Source of the DNA: Coenobita brevimanus
Taxonomy: Eukaryota; Arthropoda; Malacostraca; Decapoda; Coenobitidae
Direction: 5' to 3'
DNA length: 64,000 bases
Assembly (NCBI GenBank): GCA_032717465.1
Contig: CM064713.1
Location: 15,637,565-15,701,564, forward strand
This document shows positions 1-10,035 of the stretch, piece by piece (within the stretch, counting starts at the first letter, position 1; each line of letters begins with the position of its first letter). The position numbers and the translations under genes are program-made. The notes beneath the pieces are model-generated. The model saw only the letters and a program-made list of their open reading frames with translations. It searched no databases and had not been told where the DNA came from.

Positions 1-402
1 GGGAGTGAAGAGGGAAACGGGGAGGGGGTGAACGCGATATTGGGGGGTAGGGAAGGAATGGTCAGAGGGTTGTTCAGGGTGTTAGTGGAGGAGCTACCCC
101 ACACAGTCGCACTCGTCCGATTTTGTATAACACCTTAGATTTGATGACTGGATTAGGCTTAATATCCTTCAGTAAACTCCTAATGTAACATATGTAGCAG
201 TATGGTTTAAGGGTCATAAATTAGGCCCGAATGTCAAAAGTACTGTGTTGAAATATCATACTGATCCAACGATTCGCTTAGGAGATATTTGCGAAAAACA
301 GCGCAACTCCGCCTCTGAAATGGATAGTAGGAATTTTGTAAAGGTTAAATAAATAAATAAATAAACCAGGCGATTTTGTTGACACGAGAAATCGACGCTG
401 CC
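1..402. other. Unrecognised non-coding sequence
   Basis: No open frame, repeat or RNA that I can recognise. The first 100 bases are G-rich, the rest is of ordinary composition, and a short AATA run and a 26-base T run (403-428) follow. Confidence 0.5.
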
Positions 403-723
403 TTTTTTTTTTTTTTTTTTTTTTTTTTAATCAAGTATTATGTTGAGAGGTTTTAATGTACGGTACAGTCACGGACATACATACTGATTGATTTTCTTAG
501 GATGTGGTGTGTGGTGGCAGCCATCATCCGCTCACTAGATGCAGTGCTTCCTAATTCTTCCTTCACCTATATATTTCTGTGGCAGCACTCCTCTCTTCCT
601 ACGTTTCACTTTCCTTACTGTTACTTTTTATTACCCTTCTTTCCTCTTCAGGTGGCTCCACACTAAGTAACCCAGGAAACCATTCACAGCACTGGGTGAA
701 AACCGTGTAAACAGATAATGGGA

Positions 724-932
724 TGATGTGGAGCCTGTTGTGGTGCACCTTTTAACTGGGTGCAGAGACGCAAATACCGTATCCATCCAGGAACCAGACC
801 TCCACACATTTCCCCGCACCCCGCAGGCGCTGTCATACACAAGGGAACATCGGTTGACTGCAAGGGACGGCCCTGCAGGTGTGGTTACTTGCGTGCGGTT
901 GACGAGTCTGCTGCGCCAGACACATGGGGTTA
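724..932 (+). repeat. Interspersed repeat D, copy 1
   Basis: About 205 bp that matches 39003-39214 in reverse orientation across its whole length. Shared blocks include CATCCAGGAACC, a stretch around CACACTTTTCCCCGC, and a GC-rich end around TGCGGTTAACGGGTCTGC. Read as protein, both copies give a short conserved string (SIQEP, then HTFPR). The frame is open by chance and lacks any known domain, so I call it an interspersed element of unknown class rather than a gene. Confidence 0.6.
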
Positions 933-1458
933 GTCAACAATTTCCTAACGATACATAAGTGGACGGGGAGCAACAACTTAGAAGATAAAGTGATGCCATC
1001 TGTAGACCAACACACTTTGCAGCGCATTATGTATAAGTTACCAAATTGTTGGCGTGAAATGATATAATTGACCACAACTGTGCTATTCTTTTGCACTTCC
1101 GGTGTTTTGACCAAATGGAGGGAGATTCCAGGGAGTAGTTTAGTACGATTATATGCGAGAATTATCCCCACATTATTTATATATTTATTTATCTTCGTCC
1201 ATTTATTTCCGGGGTAGTTTGCTCATGTGGATATCATTCTTCCCTTTAAACATACATTGACGGCACCGGGATATAAATGGCTGTATGGTTGTCAGCTTAT
1301 TTCGTAATTATTTTCCTTGCTTCACCCAACATCTGTGTGTCGTTTATAATTTATTTTTATTGACGATGTTAGCATTGATTTTAAAAAAGGAGGGTTGGGG
1401 AGGAGGGTAATAATGAACCATACACAAGTAACAGGTGAGGAAAAGTGTGAAGATATCT
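933..1458. other. Unrecognised non-coding sequence
   Basis: A+T-rich sequence with no feature I can support. Short TTTA runs occur near 1175-1200 and an A6 plus G-rich patch near 1383-1405. Confidence 0.4.
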
Positions 1459-1889
1459 GGTCGGTTAAGGAAGCACACTAACACCTCTTCCTAAGCGACT
1501 TATTTTTGGATGGGGCTGGTTAATGTCCTTTTGTACGTTGTGAGTGCAGGAAAAAGCGATATTGGAAGGATTTATGTGACACAGAAGAGGACAGTAATGT
1601 GTAATAAACAAAATAAATCGGTCAGGAAAAGGTGTTAGGGCGGATATATGCATCACAGAAGAGGCAGTATGGTGTAATAACCAAAATAAATCGCTCAGGA
1701 AAAGGTTTTAGGGAGGAATTATGTAGCACAGAAGATGATAGTAATGTGTCATAAACAAAATGAGTCGCTTAGGAAAAGGTGTTATGAACGGCAAGAATAC
1801 AGAGTCCATAAATGTCACTTAAGATAGTATTAACGAGTTTATACAGAAAACAAATCGGTAAGGGAAAGGTGCTAAGGATTGTTGACCGG
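1459..1889 (-). mobile_element. MITE-A, arm-amplified copy 1
   Basis: The plus-strand left end reads GGTCGGTTAAGG then ACACCTCTTCCTAAGCGA, which is the MITE-A terminus. The other arm, marked by AAATAAATCG followed by AGGAAAAGGTGTTA, is present in tandem: the AAATAAATCG anchor recurs at about 1611, 1684 and 1758 (73-74 bp spacing), with a fourth more diverged end at about 1850. A simple MITE-A such as 51670-51893 has one copy of this arm. Orientation is called minus relative to 51670. Confidence 0.7.
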
Positions 1890-1972
1890 AGCCATACAGT
1901 CGTGTGCAAAAGTTTCCACAGTACTCGCTTTCTGCCTTGACAGTTCGATCAGGGGAAAGTTCCAGCCAGGTT

Positions 1973-1975
<3 letters not shown>

Positions 1976-2020
<45 letters not shown>
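1976..2020. repeat. (TC)n microsatellite
   Basis: 45 bp of uninterrupted CT dinucleotide. Confidence 0.95.
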
Positions 2021-2022
<2 letters not shown>

Positions 2023-2092
2023 GAAGGTTTAGGTTTGGTGGTTCAATTTTTTTTCTACCGAAGATTTAATTTTGGTGGTTCGAAGCTTTTTA

Positions 2093-2094
<2 letters not shown>

Positions 2095-2126
<32 letters not shown>

Positions 2127-2153
2127 GTTGTTGTTGTTGTTGTTGTTGTCATT

Positions 2154-2185
<32 letters not shown>

Positions 2186-2186
2186 A
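2095..2186. repeat. Compound (TTA)n-(TTG)n-(ATC)n microsatellite
   Basis: Three trinucleotide tracts abut in order, all differing at one or two positions from one another. This suggests successive point change and expansion. Confidence 0.9.
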
Positions 2187-2221
2187 TCGAAGTATCGACC
2201 TAAGTAGCGCACAGGAAACCG

Positions 2222-2275
2222 TGAGGGTGTAATATGGAAAATAAATCGCATAGGAAAAGGGTCCAACGAAGCCTC
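2222..2275 (-). mobile_element. MITE-A terminal fragment
   Basis: GTGTAATATGG, AAAATAAATCGC and AGGAAAAGG match the arm of MITE-A seen at 41188-41408. Only about 50 bp remain. Confidence 0.45.
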
Positions 2276-2796
2276 CAGTACCAGGTGGGCTGTTTTATTT
2301 GTCTCAGGTTGTTATGGCTGGTCAGGAACAGCGCTTCATTTTTGGTCGAGAAATTACCAATCTTTTACACATTATTCTGGAAAGGCTGTTGGATCTCGAA
2401 GATAACATCACTAAGTTTCAGAAATCATTGTTCACTGTCCTGCCATTTATCGTACGGCAGTGGATCGATATTACAGACCGCAGTGGTACAGTACGTAAGA
2501 TAATGAACTTTTTTTTTTTTTTTTTTTTTTTGTTATGTGTTCGACTCTGGGCATAGGCTTCACAGCCTGCTATCAAGGCCCAGCAGTCCTCCTACATACC
2601 ATACACCTCTACATGTCACCACTTCGGCGCTAACACCCACCGTCCATATTGAATACATGCTAGGGCTGTCTCATACAGGACTGGTGTATTGGTATTAGCG
2701 GGGGTATTTTTACAACATGTCGGCGGGTCTTCTGGTAGATCAGTAAAGCCTGATTTAATGAAATTCAAATCCTTAAACTGTTCCCTGCCCCAGCCG

Positions 2797-2807
2797 GGAT
2801 TCGAACC
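2797..2807 (-). promoter_or_regulatory. Pol III B box of SINE-T copy 1
   Basis: GGATTCGAACC on the plus strand is the complement of GGTTCGAATCC, the canonical B box. The matching A box lies at 2840-2851. Confidence 0.75.
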
Positions 2808-2839
2808 TGGGTCCGTTAGGACTGCAGGCCATCTCTCTA

Positions 2840-2851
2840 CCGATTGAGCCA
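2840..2851 (-). promoter_or_regulatory. Pol III A box of SINE-T copy 1
   Basis: CCGATTGAGCCA on the plus strand is the complement of TGGCTCAATCGG, which fits the tRNA D-arm A box. Confidence 0.7.
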
Positions 2852-2957
2852 CCGCGGTCGGCTTGCAAACGCCAGACGCGGAAGTTGTGATATTGAAATC
2901 ATTATCAAGATGACGAATTTGCAGTTTTGTTATTGCATTCACAATAGTATTTTTTTT

Positions 2958-3275
2958 TTATTACCTCTGCCAACGAAGTTGGAGGAGGTTATGTATTCAC
3001 CTCTGTTTGTTTGTTTGTTTGTCCACACGATATGTTCAGAAGTTCTCAGTGAATTTCAATGAAATTTTGTGGAAGAGTATGCCATGGGCCAAGAAAGAAT
3101 TTATTAAATTTTGAGGCGGAGCCTACGTGTCCCGCACAATATGTTTTCTATGAATATTTCAGTGACATTTTGTGGAAGGGTGTGCCTTGGGCCAAGAAAG
3201 AAATTATTATATTTGGGGCGGATCCGAATCTGGATCCGGCATTGGCGGAGGTATGCACGCCCTGAGTGCTTTCTA
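2958..3275. repeat. Interspersed repeat with GGCGGAGG-type ends and internal duplication
   Basis: The left end (TTACCTCTGCCAACGAAG) and right end (GGCGGAGGTATGC) are inverted relative to each other. A 103-bp unit containing ATTTTGTGGAAG and GGGCCAAGAAAGAA occurs twice in tandem (anchors near 3064 and 3167). From memory, elements of this type are scattered through many invertebrate genomes. The class is not certain. Confidence 0.6.
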
Positions 3276-3383
3276 GTGTATTTATTGTTTGCTTAGCTGT
3301 ATTAAATATTGCATAGGTTAATAAAAGCCTTATCTAACCCATCTGGTGCTTTAACAATCATCTGGAGGTAACTAATAAAATAC

Positions 3384-3492
<109 letters not shown>

Positions 3493-3928
3493 CAAGTAGC
3501 TAACCCCTTCCTTCCAAGGACGTATTTGGTCTTATTCTTGCTTCCACTAGACGATTTTATTCAGCTGAGGGTGGCCTGTTGCGGTGAAAAGGTTATTAAA
3601 GGCTAGACCAAAAACCTTTCACGTCGAGGAGTCTGTCTTGAGGTAAACAATAATAATAATAATAATAATCGTTTGGAGATAGCAAGAACAGAGTAAGATT
3701 CATCATGAGTGTGTGGTTAACCCAATATTCGGTAACATCGTTTTATTTTGGTCTTGCCGCCTTCACTATTTATTTATTTATATCATTCTTTATTTTACCT
3801 CTGGAGAGAAACCTCATAGTAACTGGGGCTACCTTGAGAAACTACTTTAAACCATTCAGCACGAGAGGAATTTCCTAAACTGAAAATATTATGAGTACCC
3901 TGGTAGTAGCTGGAATAAAACAAATAAC

Positions 3929-4024
3929 GTAGTAGTAGTAGTAGTAAAAATAGTAGTAGTAGTAGTGAAAATAATAATAATAATAATAATAGTAGTAGTA
4001 GTAGCAGTAGTAATAGTAGTAGTA
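3929..4024. repeat. (TAG)n/(TAA)n microsatellite
   Basis: Imperfect TAG and TAA trinucleotides over about 95 bp. The minus frame reads as a Leu run. Confidence 0.9.
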
Positions 4025-4231
4025 TGAATCTGGTGGACAACACTATGAAGCCGCTCTTCTCATTCAGTCCACCGTCCTCATTTGGGAAGATAGGGAGCGA
4101 ATTGAAGGACGTTTTGGAGGGAATTGAAGGACGTTTTTTAACCAGGCCGCTTCCCCTCATCCCTCCCCAACACCCTGTATGGAAGGCAAGACGTTGACGG
4201 GGTTGGATAGTGACAGTATTCCCCGCAAGAC

Positions 4232-4516
4232 AATTTCAACTTGCATCCCTACACACTCCAGTTATAGTTGGGATTTTCGTACATTTGCAGCCCGTTTCCT
4301 GTAATATGTGAGGGAAAATAAAACACCACTACGACTCCCCATCCATTCCATAACACTTCTTCTTGACTAGCATTAAACGGTTGTGCTAATCTAATTCTAA
4401 CAGCTCGGTGGAAGTATGGGATAAAACTACAACTCAGCTTCCTTTCCATTCCACTTATTGACCCGCGGCATTTTCTTGTTACAGCTTACCATTCAAGATG
4501 GAAAGATAAAATTTTA
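4232..4516 (+). mobile_element. Diverged MITE-B-like element
   Basis: Shares the order of MITE-B landmarks: ATTTTCGT, then ACACTTCTTCTTGACTAGCAT, then a right end with ATTCAAGATGGAAAGATAAAATTTTAG. It is longer than other copies and its ends are eroded, so the assignment is tentative. Confidence 0.4.
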
Positions 4517-4825
4517 GTGTTTGGTGTGTAACTCTGTGGTATAAATGATTGAAGCATGAGAGAGAGATTAGTGTTTGGTGTATAACTCTGAGGTATAAAG
4601 TTTCAAGTACGAGAGAGAGAGAGAGAGAGAGAGAGATTAGTGTTTGGTGTATAACTCTGAGGTATAAAGTTTCAAGTACGAGAGAGAGAGAGAGATTAGT
4701 GTTTGGTGTGTATCTCAGAGGTATAAAGTTTCAAGTACGAGAGAGAGAGAGAGAGAGAGAGAGATTAGTGTTTGGTGTGTATCTCAGAGGTGTAAAAGTT
4801 TGGAGTATGAGAGAGGGAGAGAGGC
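4517..4825. repeat. VNTR of TAGTGTTTGGTGT units joined by (GA)n
   Basis: Five copies of a core (TTAGTGTTTGGTGT, AACTCTGAGGTATAAAG, TTTCAAGTACGA) separated by GA runs of different lengths. Core copies agree closely while linker lengths vary, so both the unit and the dinucleotide have expanded. Confidence 0.85.
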
Positions 4826-4944
4826 GTCAATTTAGCTATCACTACCATCACCACTATTACACGGCCTGTAACCACGCTTTGGCTACCTGTAGCGAAGATC
4901 ACACCTGAGGCTCTGGGAATGTGGTGAGAGGCCAATATTGAAAG

Positions 4945-4946
<2 letters not shown>

Positions 4947-5027
<81 letters not shown>
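4947..5027. repeat. Compound (TA)n-(TG)n microsatellite
   Basis: About 50 bp of TA followed by 30 bp of TG, ending at the 3' end of SINE-T copy 2. Confidence 0.95.
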
Positions 5028-5029
<2 letters not shown>

Positions 5030-5350
5030 GACTCGGGGCATAGACTTCACAGCCTGCCTCCAAGGCCCGGTAGTCCTGCTACATACCATACACCTCTACA
5101 TGTCACCACTTCGGCGCTAACACCCACCGTCCATATTGAATACATGCTAGGGCTCTCTCATACAGGACTGGTGTATTGGTATTAGCGAGGGTATTTTTAC
5201 GACATGTCGGCGGATCTTGAGGTAGATCAGTAAAGTCCGCTCTATTGTATGAAATTCAAATCCTTAAACTGCTCCCAGCCCCAGCGGGGATTTGAACCTG
5301 GGTCCGGTAGGACTGCAGGCCACCTCTCAACCGATTGAGCCACCGCCTTC

Positions 5351-5352
<2 letters not shown>
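5028..5352 (-). mobile_element. tRNA-derived SINE (SINE-T), copy 2
   Basis: Aligns along its whole length with 2532-2862. The A box is intact (TGGCTCAATCGG). The B box has one change (GGTTCAAATCC). Its 3' end abuts (TG)n rather than an A run, and its 5' end meets (AT)n. Confidence 0.8.

Positions 5353-5422
<70 letters not shown>
5352..5422. repeat. (AT)n microsatellite
   Basis: About 70 bp of AT directly at the 5' edge of SINE-T copy 2. Confidence 0.95.
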
Positions 5423-5424
<2 letters not shown>

Positions 5425-5887
5425 GTATGTATGTGTGTGTGAGCGAATGAACGAAAGAGAGGTGTGGGCGCCGGAATTAGAGATTAAAACAGTAATCATT
5501 GAACACCAAGTGCATTTTGCAGGAGAGGTGACAGGAGGGAAGCAAATATAGAGAGGAATGCATGTGGAGAGAAGAGGTAAAGTGTAAGATGACTTAGGTG
5601 TGGTTAGTGGCCGTGAAATGGTGATGGTACTTTGTGAGGGAGAAGTAAAAGTGGAGAGGAGGGAGACGAAGAGTTATGTGGGAGAGCAGTGGTTGCTTTA
5701 TGATACCAGCAGTGTCATGATGAACGGAGGGAGAGAGAGAGAGAGAGAGGCATGATTGACTGTGGTTGACCATGATCAAAGTAATACCTGAATTCCGTAC
5801 ATTGTTGGTGGTGATGATTCTGGCTTTGTGGCCGAGCTCGTGGTTAAGTGTATTTTTCATAATGATGCTAATATTTGTGGTGATGGA

Positions 5888-5946
<59 letters not shown>

Positions 5947-6380
5947 CAACCGCCAAAAACAGTATGCCCCAAATTCTGTTCGTCACTATCTTTGTTAAAG
6001 GGTGAAATATGGCAAGTTGCAGCCGTAGAGTTTTATGGCCTTGATTCCGATGGTGGGCGGTGTGTTCAGGTTTTAGGGGCAAAGGTGGTGTGTCTGGTGT
6101 GCGTCTAGGGTGTACCTGAGATGCGTTTGGTGTGCACTTATTTTGTGTTCGAGGGATGTGTCCAAAGACAGAGGACACCATTTTGAGATATGTTAGGGTG
6201 TTGGTTACGGTTCGGGTGAGTGCAGCGATAAAAAAGATGTCTTGTACCTTGCTATATTAACTGCTGATGGTGAGGGCAGTGAGAGTGACAGGGATTTATG
6301 TCCACTGTGTAGACAAATTTTCTGAGCAGTATCATTCTGAAATAAAAGCTGAACATTTTGTTGTTCACCGCAATAAGCAT
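5423..6380. other. Unrecognised sequence with a (TC)n tract
   Basis: Contains an uninterrupted (TC)n tract at 5890-5942. The rest shows no gene or repeat I recognise. The long minus open frame here runs through the TC tract and has no domain character. Confidence 0.5.
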
Positions 6381-6804
6381 TATGGAAGGGAAATTTGCAC
6401 ACAGCTCTGTGGAAGGGAAATTTGTACACAGCTCTATGGAAGGGAAATTTGTACACAGTTCTATGGAAGGGAAAATTGCACACAGTTCTATGGAAGGGAA
6501 AATTGCACACAGTTCTATGGAAGGGAAAATTGCACACAGTTCTATGGAAGGGAAAATTGCACACAGCTCTATGGAAGGGAAATTTGCACACAGCTCTATG
6601 GGAGGGAAATCTGCACACAGCTCTATGGGAGGGAAATCTGCACACAGCTCTATGGGAGGGAAATCTGCACACAGCTCTATGGGAGGGAAATCTGCACACA
6701 GCTCTATGGGAGGGAAATCTGCACACAGCTCTATGGGAGTGAAGTTTGCACACAGCTCTATGGGAGGGAAATTTGCACAAAGCTTTGTAGGAGGGAAATT
6801 TGTA
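6381..6804. repeat. 27-bp minisatellite, about 16 copies
   Basis: Unit of 27 bp (TATGGAAGGGAAATTTGC, ACACAGCTC). The early copies carry GGAAGGG and the later ones GGGAGGG with ATCTGC, giving two blocks of near-identical units and therefore at least two expansion events. Because 27 is a multiple of three, several frames on both strands stay open. These open frames (9-residue repeats) are not evidence of a gene. Confidence 0.95.
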
Positions 6805-7064
6805 CTCATGTTTACATTGTCAGGTAACTGCTTTCTTTCTTGACGGATTTCTCTTATACAATCCCTTTTTATTGACAGACGCCATACAGGACTTACTTCC
6901 TGAACCCTTGCACGATTATTAAGAAATATATAGGCAAATCCTGAACCTTTACGCTGTTTAAAAAAGGTGAACCTGTTCGCTATGTAAATAAAAAAAATGT
7001 AGATGTATTTCCAGCGACTATAACTTCTTGAAGCGCCATACCTGGAACCTATATATGAAATTTA

Positions 7065-7318
7065 TGCGTTAATTGCATTCCTGAAAAAGGGATCCAAAAA
7101 ACGCTAAATGCATCGCTGAAAAACAGACCCAGAGAACTTTAAAAACATCCCTGAACAATGGACCTTGAAACCGATAATTGCATTTCTGAAAAACGGACCC
7201 AGAAAATGTTCATTGCACTACTGAAAAACGGACCTTGAAAACGTTAAATCCATCCCTGAAAAACGGACCCAGAAAACATTAATTGCATTACTGAAAAACA
7301 GACCTTGACAAAAACTCC
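7065..7318. repeat. 35-bp diverged minisatellite, about 7 copies
   Basis: Anchors CTGAAAAAC recur at about 7081, 7114, 7151, 7186, 7221, 7256 and 7291. Units alternate between GGACCCAGAAAA and GGACCTTGAAAA forms, hinting at a 70-bp higher-order unit. Confidence 0.8.
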
Positions 7319-7531
7319 AAGAACTAACCATCAAGTTCCCTGAGGAGATAAATAAAGAACATTACCGTTTATCTGTCTTTTGAGGGAGAAATTATTAGCT
7401 TTTAGGTAATAGAGTACTAAGTATTTAAATTTCTAGTACCGCCTAATTGCTGGTAATCAGATAATGTTAAATTTGTTAATGCTGAATATAGCAGTCGCTT
7501 GCACGAGATAAACATGTCACGCAGTTAAAGT

Positions 7532-7591
<60 letters not shown>

Positions 7592-8052
7592 GTAACTGAC
7601 CATTTGCAAGTTTTGGGTTTCAAGGAAGGTAACATTATCAACACAGATGTTTTTCAGAGTACTATTATAAATGGCTTTTAAAATAAAAAATGTACATAGT
7701 GTGGGAAGAGCTTTGAAATAATATCAGGTACTTGCTGAATAATGTTATGCGTCTATTCAGCCATTAATAAGGAAAAATAATAAGCAATTTATCAAACACT
7801 GTGAAAAAAATGGATGTTCATCGATGTCATACTTTATTTTATGGCAGAATTGAAAGCATAACCTTGTTCAGCAAGTACTTGATATTATGTTAAAACTATT
7901 GTCGCACAATATTTTTCTTTTTTCATCATAGTTTGTGCAAATACTACGAACATTATCAGTGTCGATATTTTCAACTTCCTTGTGGCCCAAAACTCACAAG
8001 TGATCTGTTAATAAGATGCCATTCATGTCAACTCACTAGTGCTCATGTTCTC
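7319..8052. other. Unrecognised A+T-rich sequence
   Basis: Apart from a 60-bp (TG)n tract at 7531-7590 I see no supported feature. The phrases AGGTACTTGCTGAATAA (about 7725) and TTCAGCAAGTACTTGATAT (about 7868) form an imperfect inverted repeat about 150 bp apart. Confidence 0.4.
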
Positions 8053-8155
8053 TTGGGTTAAGGAGGTTTCCTAACTCTTTTTGCTAAGGGATTTATTTTG
8101 CCTATTACATCTTACTCGCCTCTTTTATGTTATATAAATCCTTGCAGTATTGCTA
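8053..8155 (+). mobile_element. MITE-A, left part (interrupted by LINE)
   Basis: GGGTTAAGGAGGTTTCCTAAC, then ATTTATTTTGCCTATTAC and a TATAAATCCTTGCAGTATTGC body match MITE-A. The element stops where a Jockey-like LINE 3' end begins and appears to resume at 8488. Confidence 0.65.
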
Positions 8156-8487
8156 TAGCAACAAAGTGTCATCCCTTTTCTCTCCAACTCTCTAATGCAA
8201 GAGTTAACATTTACTCACACTCCTTCATTTATGCAACAGGTCAACTCTGGAATTGTCTCCCTTTGTCTGTATTTCTTACTTCCTATGATCTCGAGTCTTT
8301 CAAATGCAGTCAAGGCATCTCGAAATTAATGGATCTTGAATTTGGCTCTCTTTTGTATTGTTTTTGTTTGTTTGTTTGTTTTTCTTGGAAGGAACGGTTT
8401 GTGGGCTCTTAGCCTCTGGTTCCATCTTTCTTGCATTAAAAAAAAATAATAATATTCAGCGTCTGGCAATGAATGAATGAATGAATG
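8156..8487 (+). mobile_element. Jockey-like LINE, 3' end (J1)
   Basis: The frame encodes the same C-terminal string as the longer copies: HPFS-LQLSNARVN, SFIYATGQLWNCLPLSVF, then SYDLESFK. After the stop comes the family 3' UTR with CTCTGGTTCCATCTTTCTTGCATT, an A tract (8438-8446) and an (ATGA)n tail. It is severely 5'-truncated. Confidence 0.8.
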
Positions 8488-8515
8488 AATAAATAACGTA
8501 CAAACGGATACTAAC
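8488..8515 (+). mobile_element. MITE-A, resumed internal segment
   Basis: AATAACGTACAAACGGATACTAAC matches the central MITE-A segment found at 27386-27575 and 35571-36047. It is the expected continuation after the LINE J1 insertion. Confidence 0.5.
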
Positions 8516-8952
8516 ACTTTCCTGGGCCATCCTTGCATAATTTTTCCACCCTGCTTCCGGGTTGGGGGGAGGGGGGGGAATTTCCAACGAAATGAAATAT
8601 GTGTTGCTTGTGTCCACCAAATTGTTGTGCCACGTATTTTAGCCATGGAAAATCGCTCAACAAGTGACACTTTGCCGCGTCATTGGCCTGGAATTGGTAG
8701 GCCAAACAATGACGCGTCAGTGCGTCATCGGCCCAGAATGGTATTAACCAGCCATGACCAAAGATAAATAATTAGGGAAGAGATGCTAGAGAGCTTCCTG
8801 TACCAACAAGAATACGAATGCAGACAGGCAAATGACAGACAGTTTTCATCAGTTTCATGGAATGATGCATTAAAAACCTCCTCTTTACTCCACGAAACAC
8901 CTGTTCCCTTAAAATGGCAGTTCCTAATATATAGTAAATTTTGTGTGTGTGC

Positions 8953-8995
<43 letters not shown>

Positions 8996-9082
8996 GTGAC
9001 TGTACATTTCCTTCAAACCGAGTAATGAATTTCTTAGGTGTATCAGTAAATCACTCTTCGCAGTGTGCAGCATGTGGATTCA
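8516..9082. other. Unrecognised sequence with (TG)n-(GA)n
   Basis: Contains compound (TG)n 8942-8965 and (GA)n 8966-8994. No gene is supported. Confidence 0.4.
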
Positions 9083-9298
9083 CTATAACTATACTCTTTT
9101 TACCCTAACTTGACTTAAAATTACCATCTCTCCATCTTGAATGCTGAGTTGTAATAGATTAGCACTAGAAGTTGATGCTAGTGATAAAGAAGCGCTGCGG
9201 AAAGGATGAAGAGCCTTGATATTTTCATGGCACTGACTTACCAGTAATGAGCAGGAAAAGGACAAACATCTGGGCCAAGTTAAGGTGAAACAACTATA
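9083..9298 (-). mobile_element. MITE-B copy
   Basis: Ends are inverted (TTACCCTAACTTGACTTAAA at left, GGGCCAAGTTAAGGTGAAAC at right). Internal landmarks CCATCTCTCCATCTTGAATGC and ATGCTAGTGATAAAGAAG are the reverse complements of those in 24638-24854. Confidence 0.75.
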
Positions 9299-9727
9299 AC
9301 AGACATGCCCGTAGCTGGTGAACATGGCAGCCGTACTTGACACGTTATCGGACACAGGTGGTTTTTTGGAACTCACCTACCGTACTTTCTTACTTTGTGA
9401 CTTAAAACTTGATAATTTCCCTCACAGAATACAGGTAAATGGTAGAGTTACGCCATTTTTTAACAGCCTGATCATGAACCAACTCAAAAAGTATGTGTAC
9501 ATCCCGTATGTTATTCAAAATGTGGTAATGGAAATAATAATACTGGATTGATGGGATTTTATGTTGTCCACTGATGATGATGATGATGGTGAACGATATG
9601 ATGATGGTGGTAATGATGGCTGAGGATTATTGTCTGATTTATCGAAAAAGAAAAATGATAATGGCAAAGTACATAATTATTAGAGTGTAGATATTTGTAT
9701 GGTGATTGAAAATTACTATTATGATTA

Positions 9728-9729
<2 letters not shown>
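9299..9729. other. Unrecognised sequence
   Basis: Includes a short imperfect (GAT)n patch at 9573-9620. No gene is supported. Confidence 0.4.

Positions 9730-9776
<47 letters not shown>
9730..9776. repeat. (TG)n microsatellite
   Basis: 47 bp of TG adjoining the 3' end of SINE-T copy 3, as at copy 2. Confidence 0.95.
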
Positions 9777-9778
<2 letters not shown>

Positions 9779-10035
9779 ACAGACGGTTCCCTGAGGCCCA
9801 GCAGTCCACAGTAATATACATCTACACATACCACCATTTTGATGCTAACACCCAGCTTCCATATTCAATACATATCAGGGCTGTCTGAACTAGAGTCTTG
9901 GTATTAGCGGGGGTGTTTTTACGACATGTCGGCAGATCATCTGGTAGATCAGGAAAGTCTGCTGTAACGAAATGCAAAGTCTTAAACTGCTCCCTACTCC
10001 AGCCGCGATTTGAATCTAGATCTTGGGCCCGTATA
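9777..10035 (-). mobile_element. SINE-T copy 3, lacking its tRNA head
   Basis: The body aligns with the other two SINE-T copies (GGTATTAGCGGGGGTGTTTTTACGACATGTCGG region). The A box is absent because the copy is cut where the AT-repeat tail of the RTE-type LINE begins. The B-box region is degenerate (GATTTGAATC). Confidence 0.7.

Larger units (their letters stand above)
2532..2862 (-). mobile_element. tRNA-derived SINE (SINE-T), copy 1
   Basis: On the minus strand the 5' head carries a Pol III A box (TGGCTCAATCGG) and a perfect B box (GGTTCGAATCC) spaced as in a tRNA gene, followed by a roughly 220-bp non-tRNA body shared with copies at 5028-5352 and 9777-10035. The 3' end meets a T run on the plus strand (2509-2531), i.e. 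an A tail in element orientation. The tRNA-like part does not fold into a complete cloverleaf by eye, so this is a SINE head and not a tRNA gene. Transcription by Pol III is inferred. Confidence 0.8.

Noticed and set aside
2780..2862. Functional tRNA gene
   Set aside because: A and B boxes are present, but no complete cloverleaf can be drawn and the sequence continues into a repeated body shared by three loci, so it is a SINE.
6381..6804. CRISPR-like array
   Set aside because: The units are directly adjacent with no unique spacers. The same holds for the arrays at 36625 and 40361.
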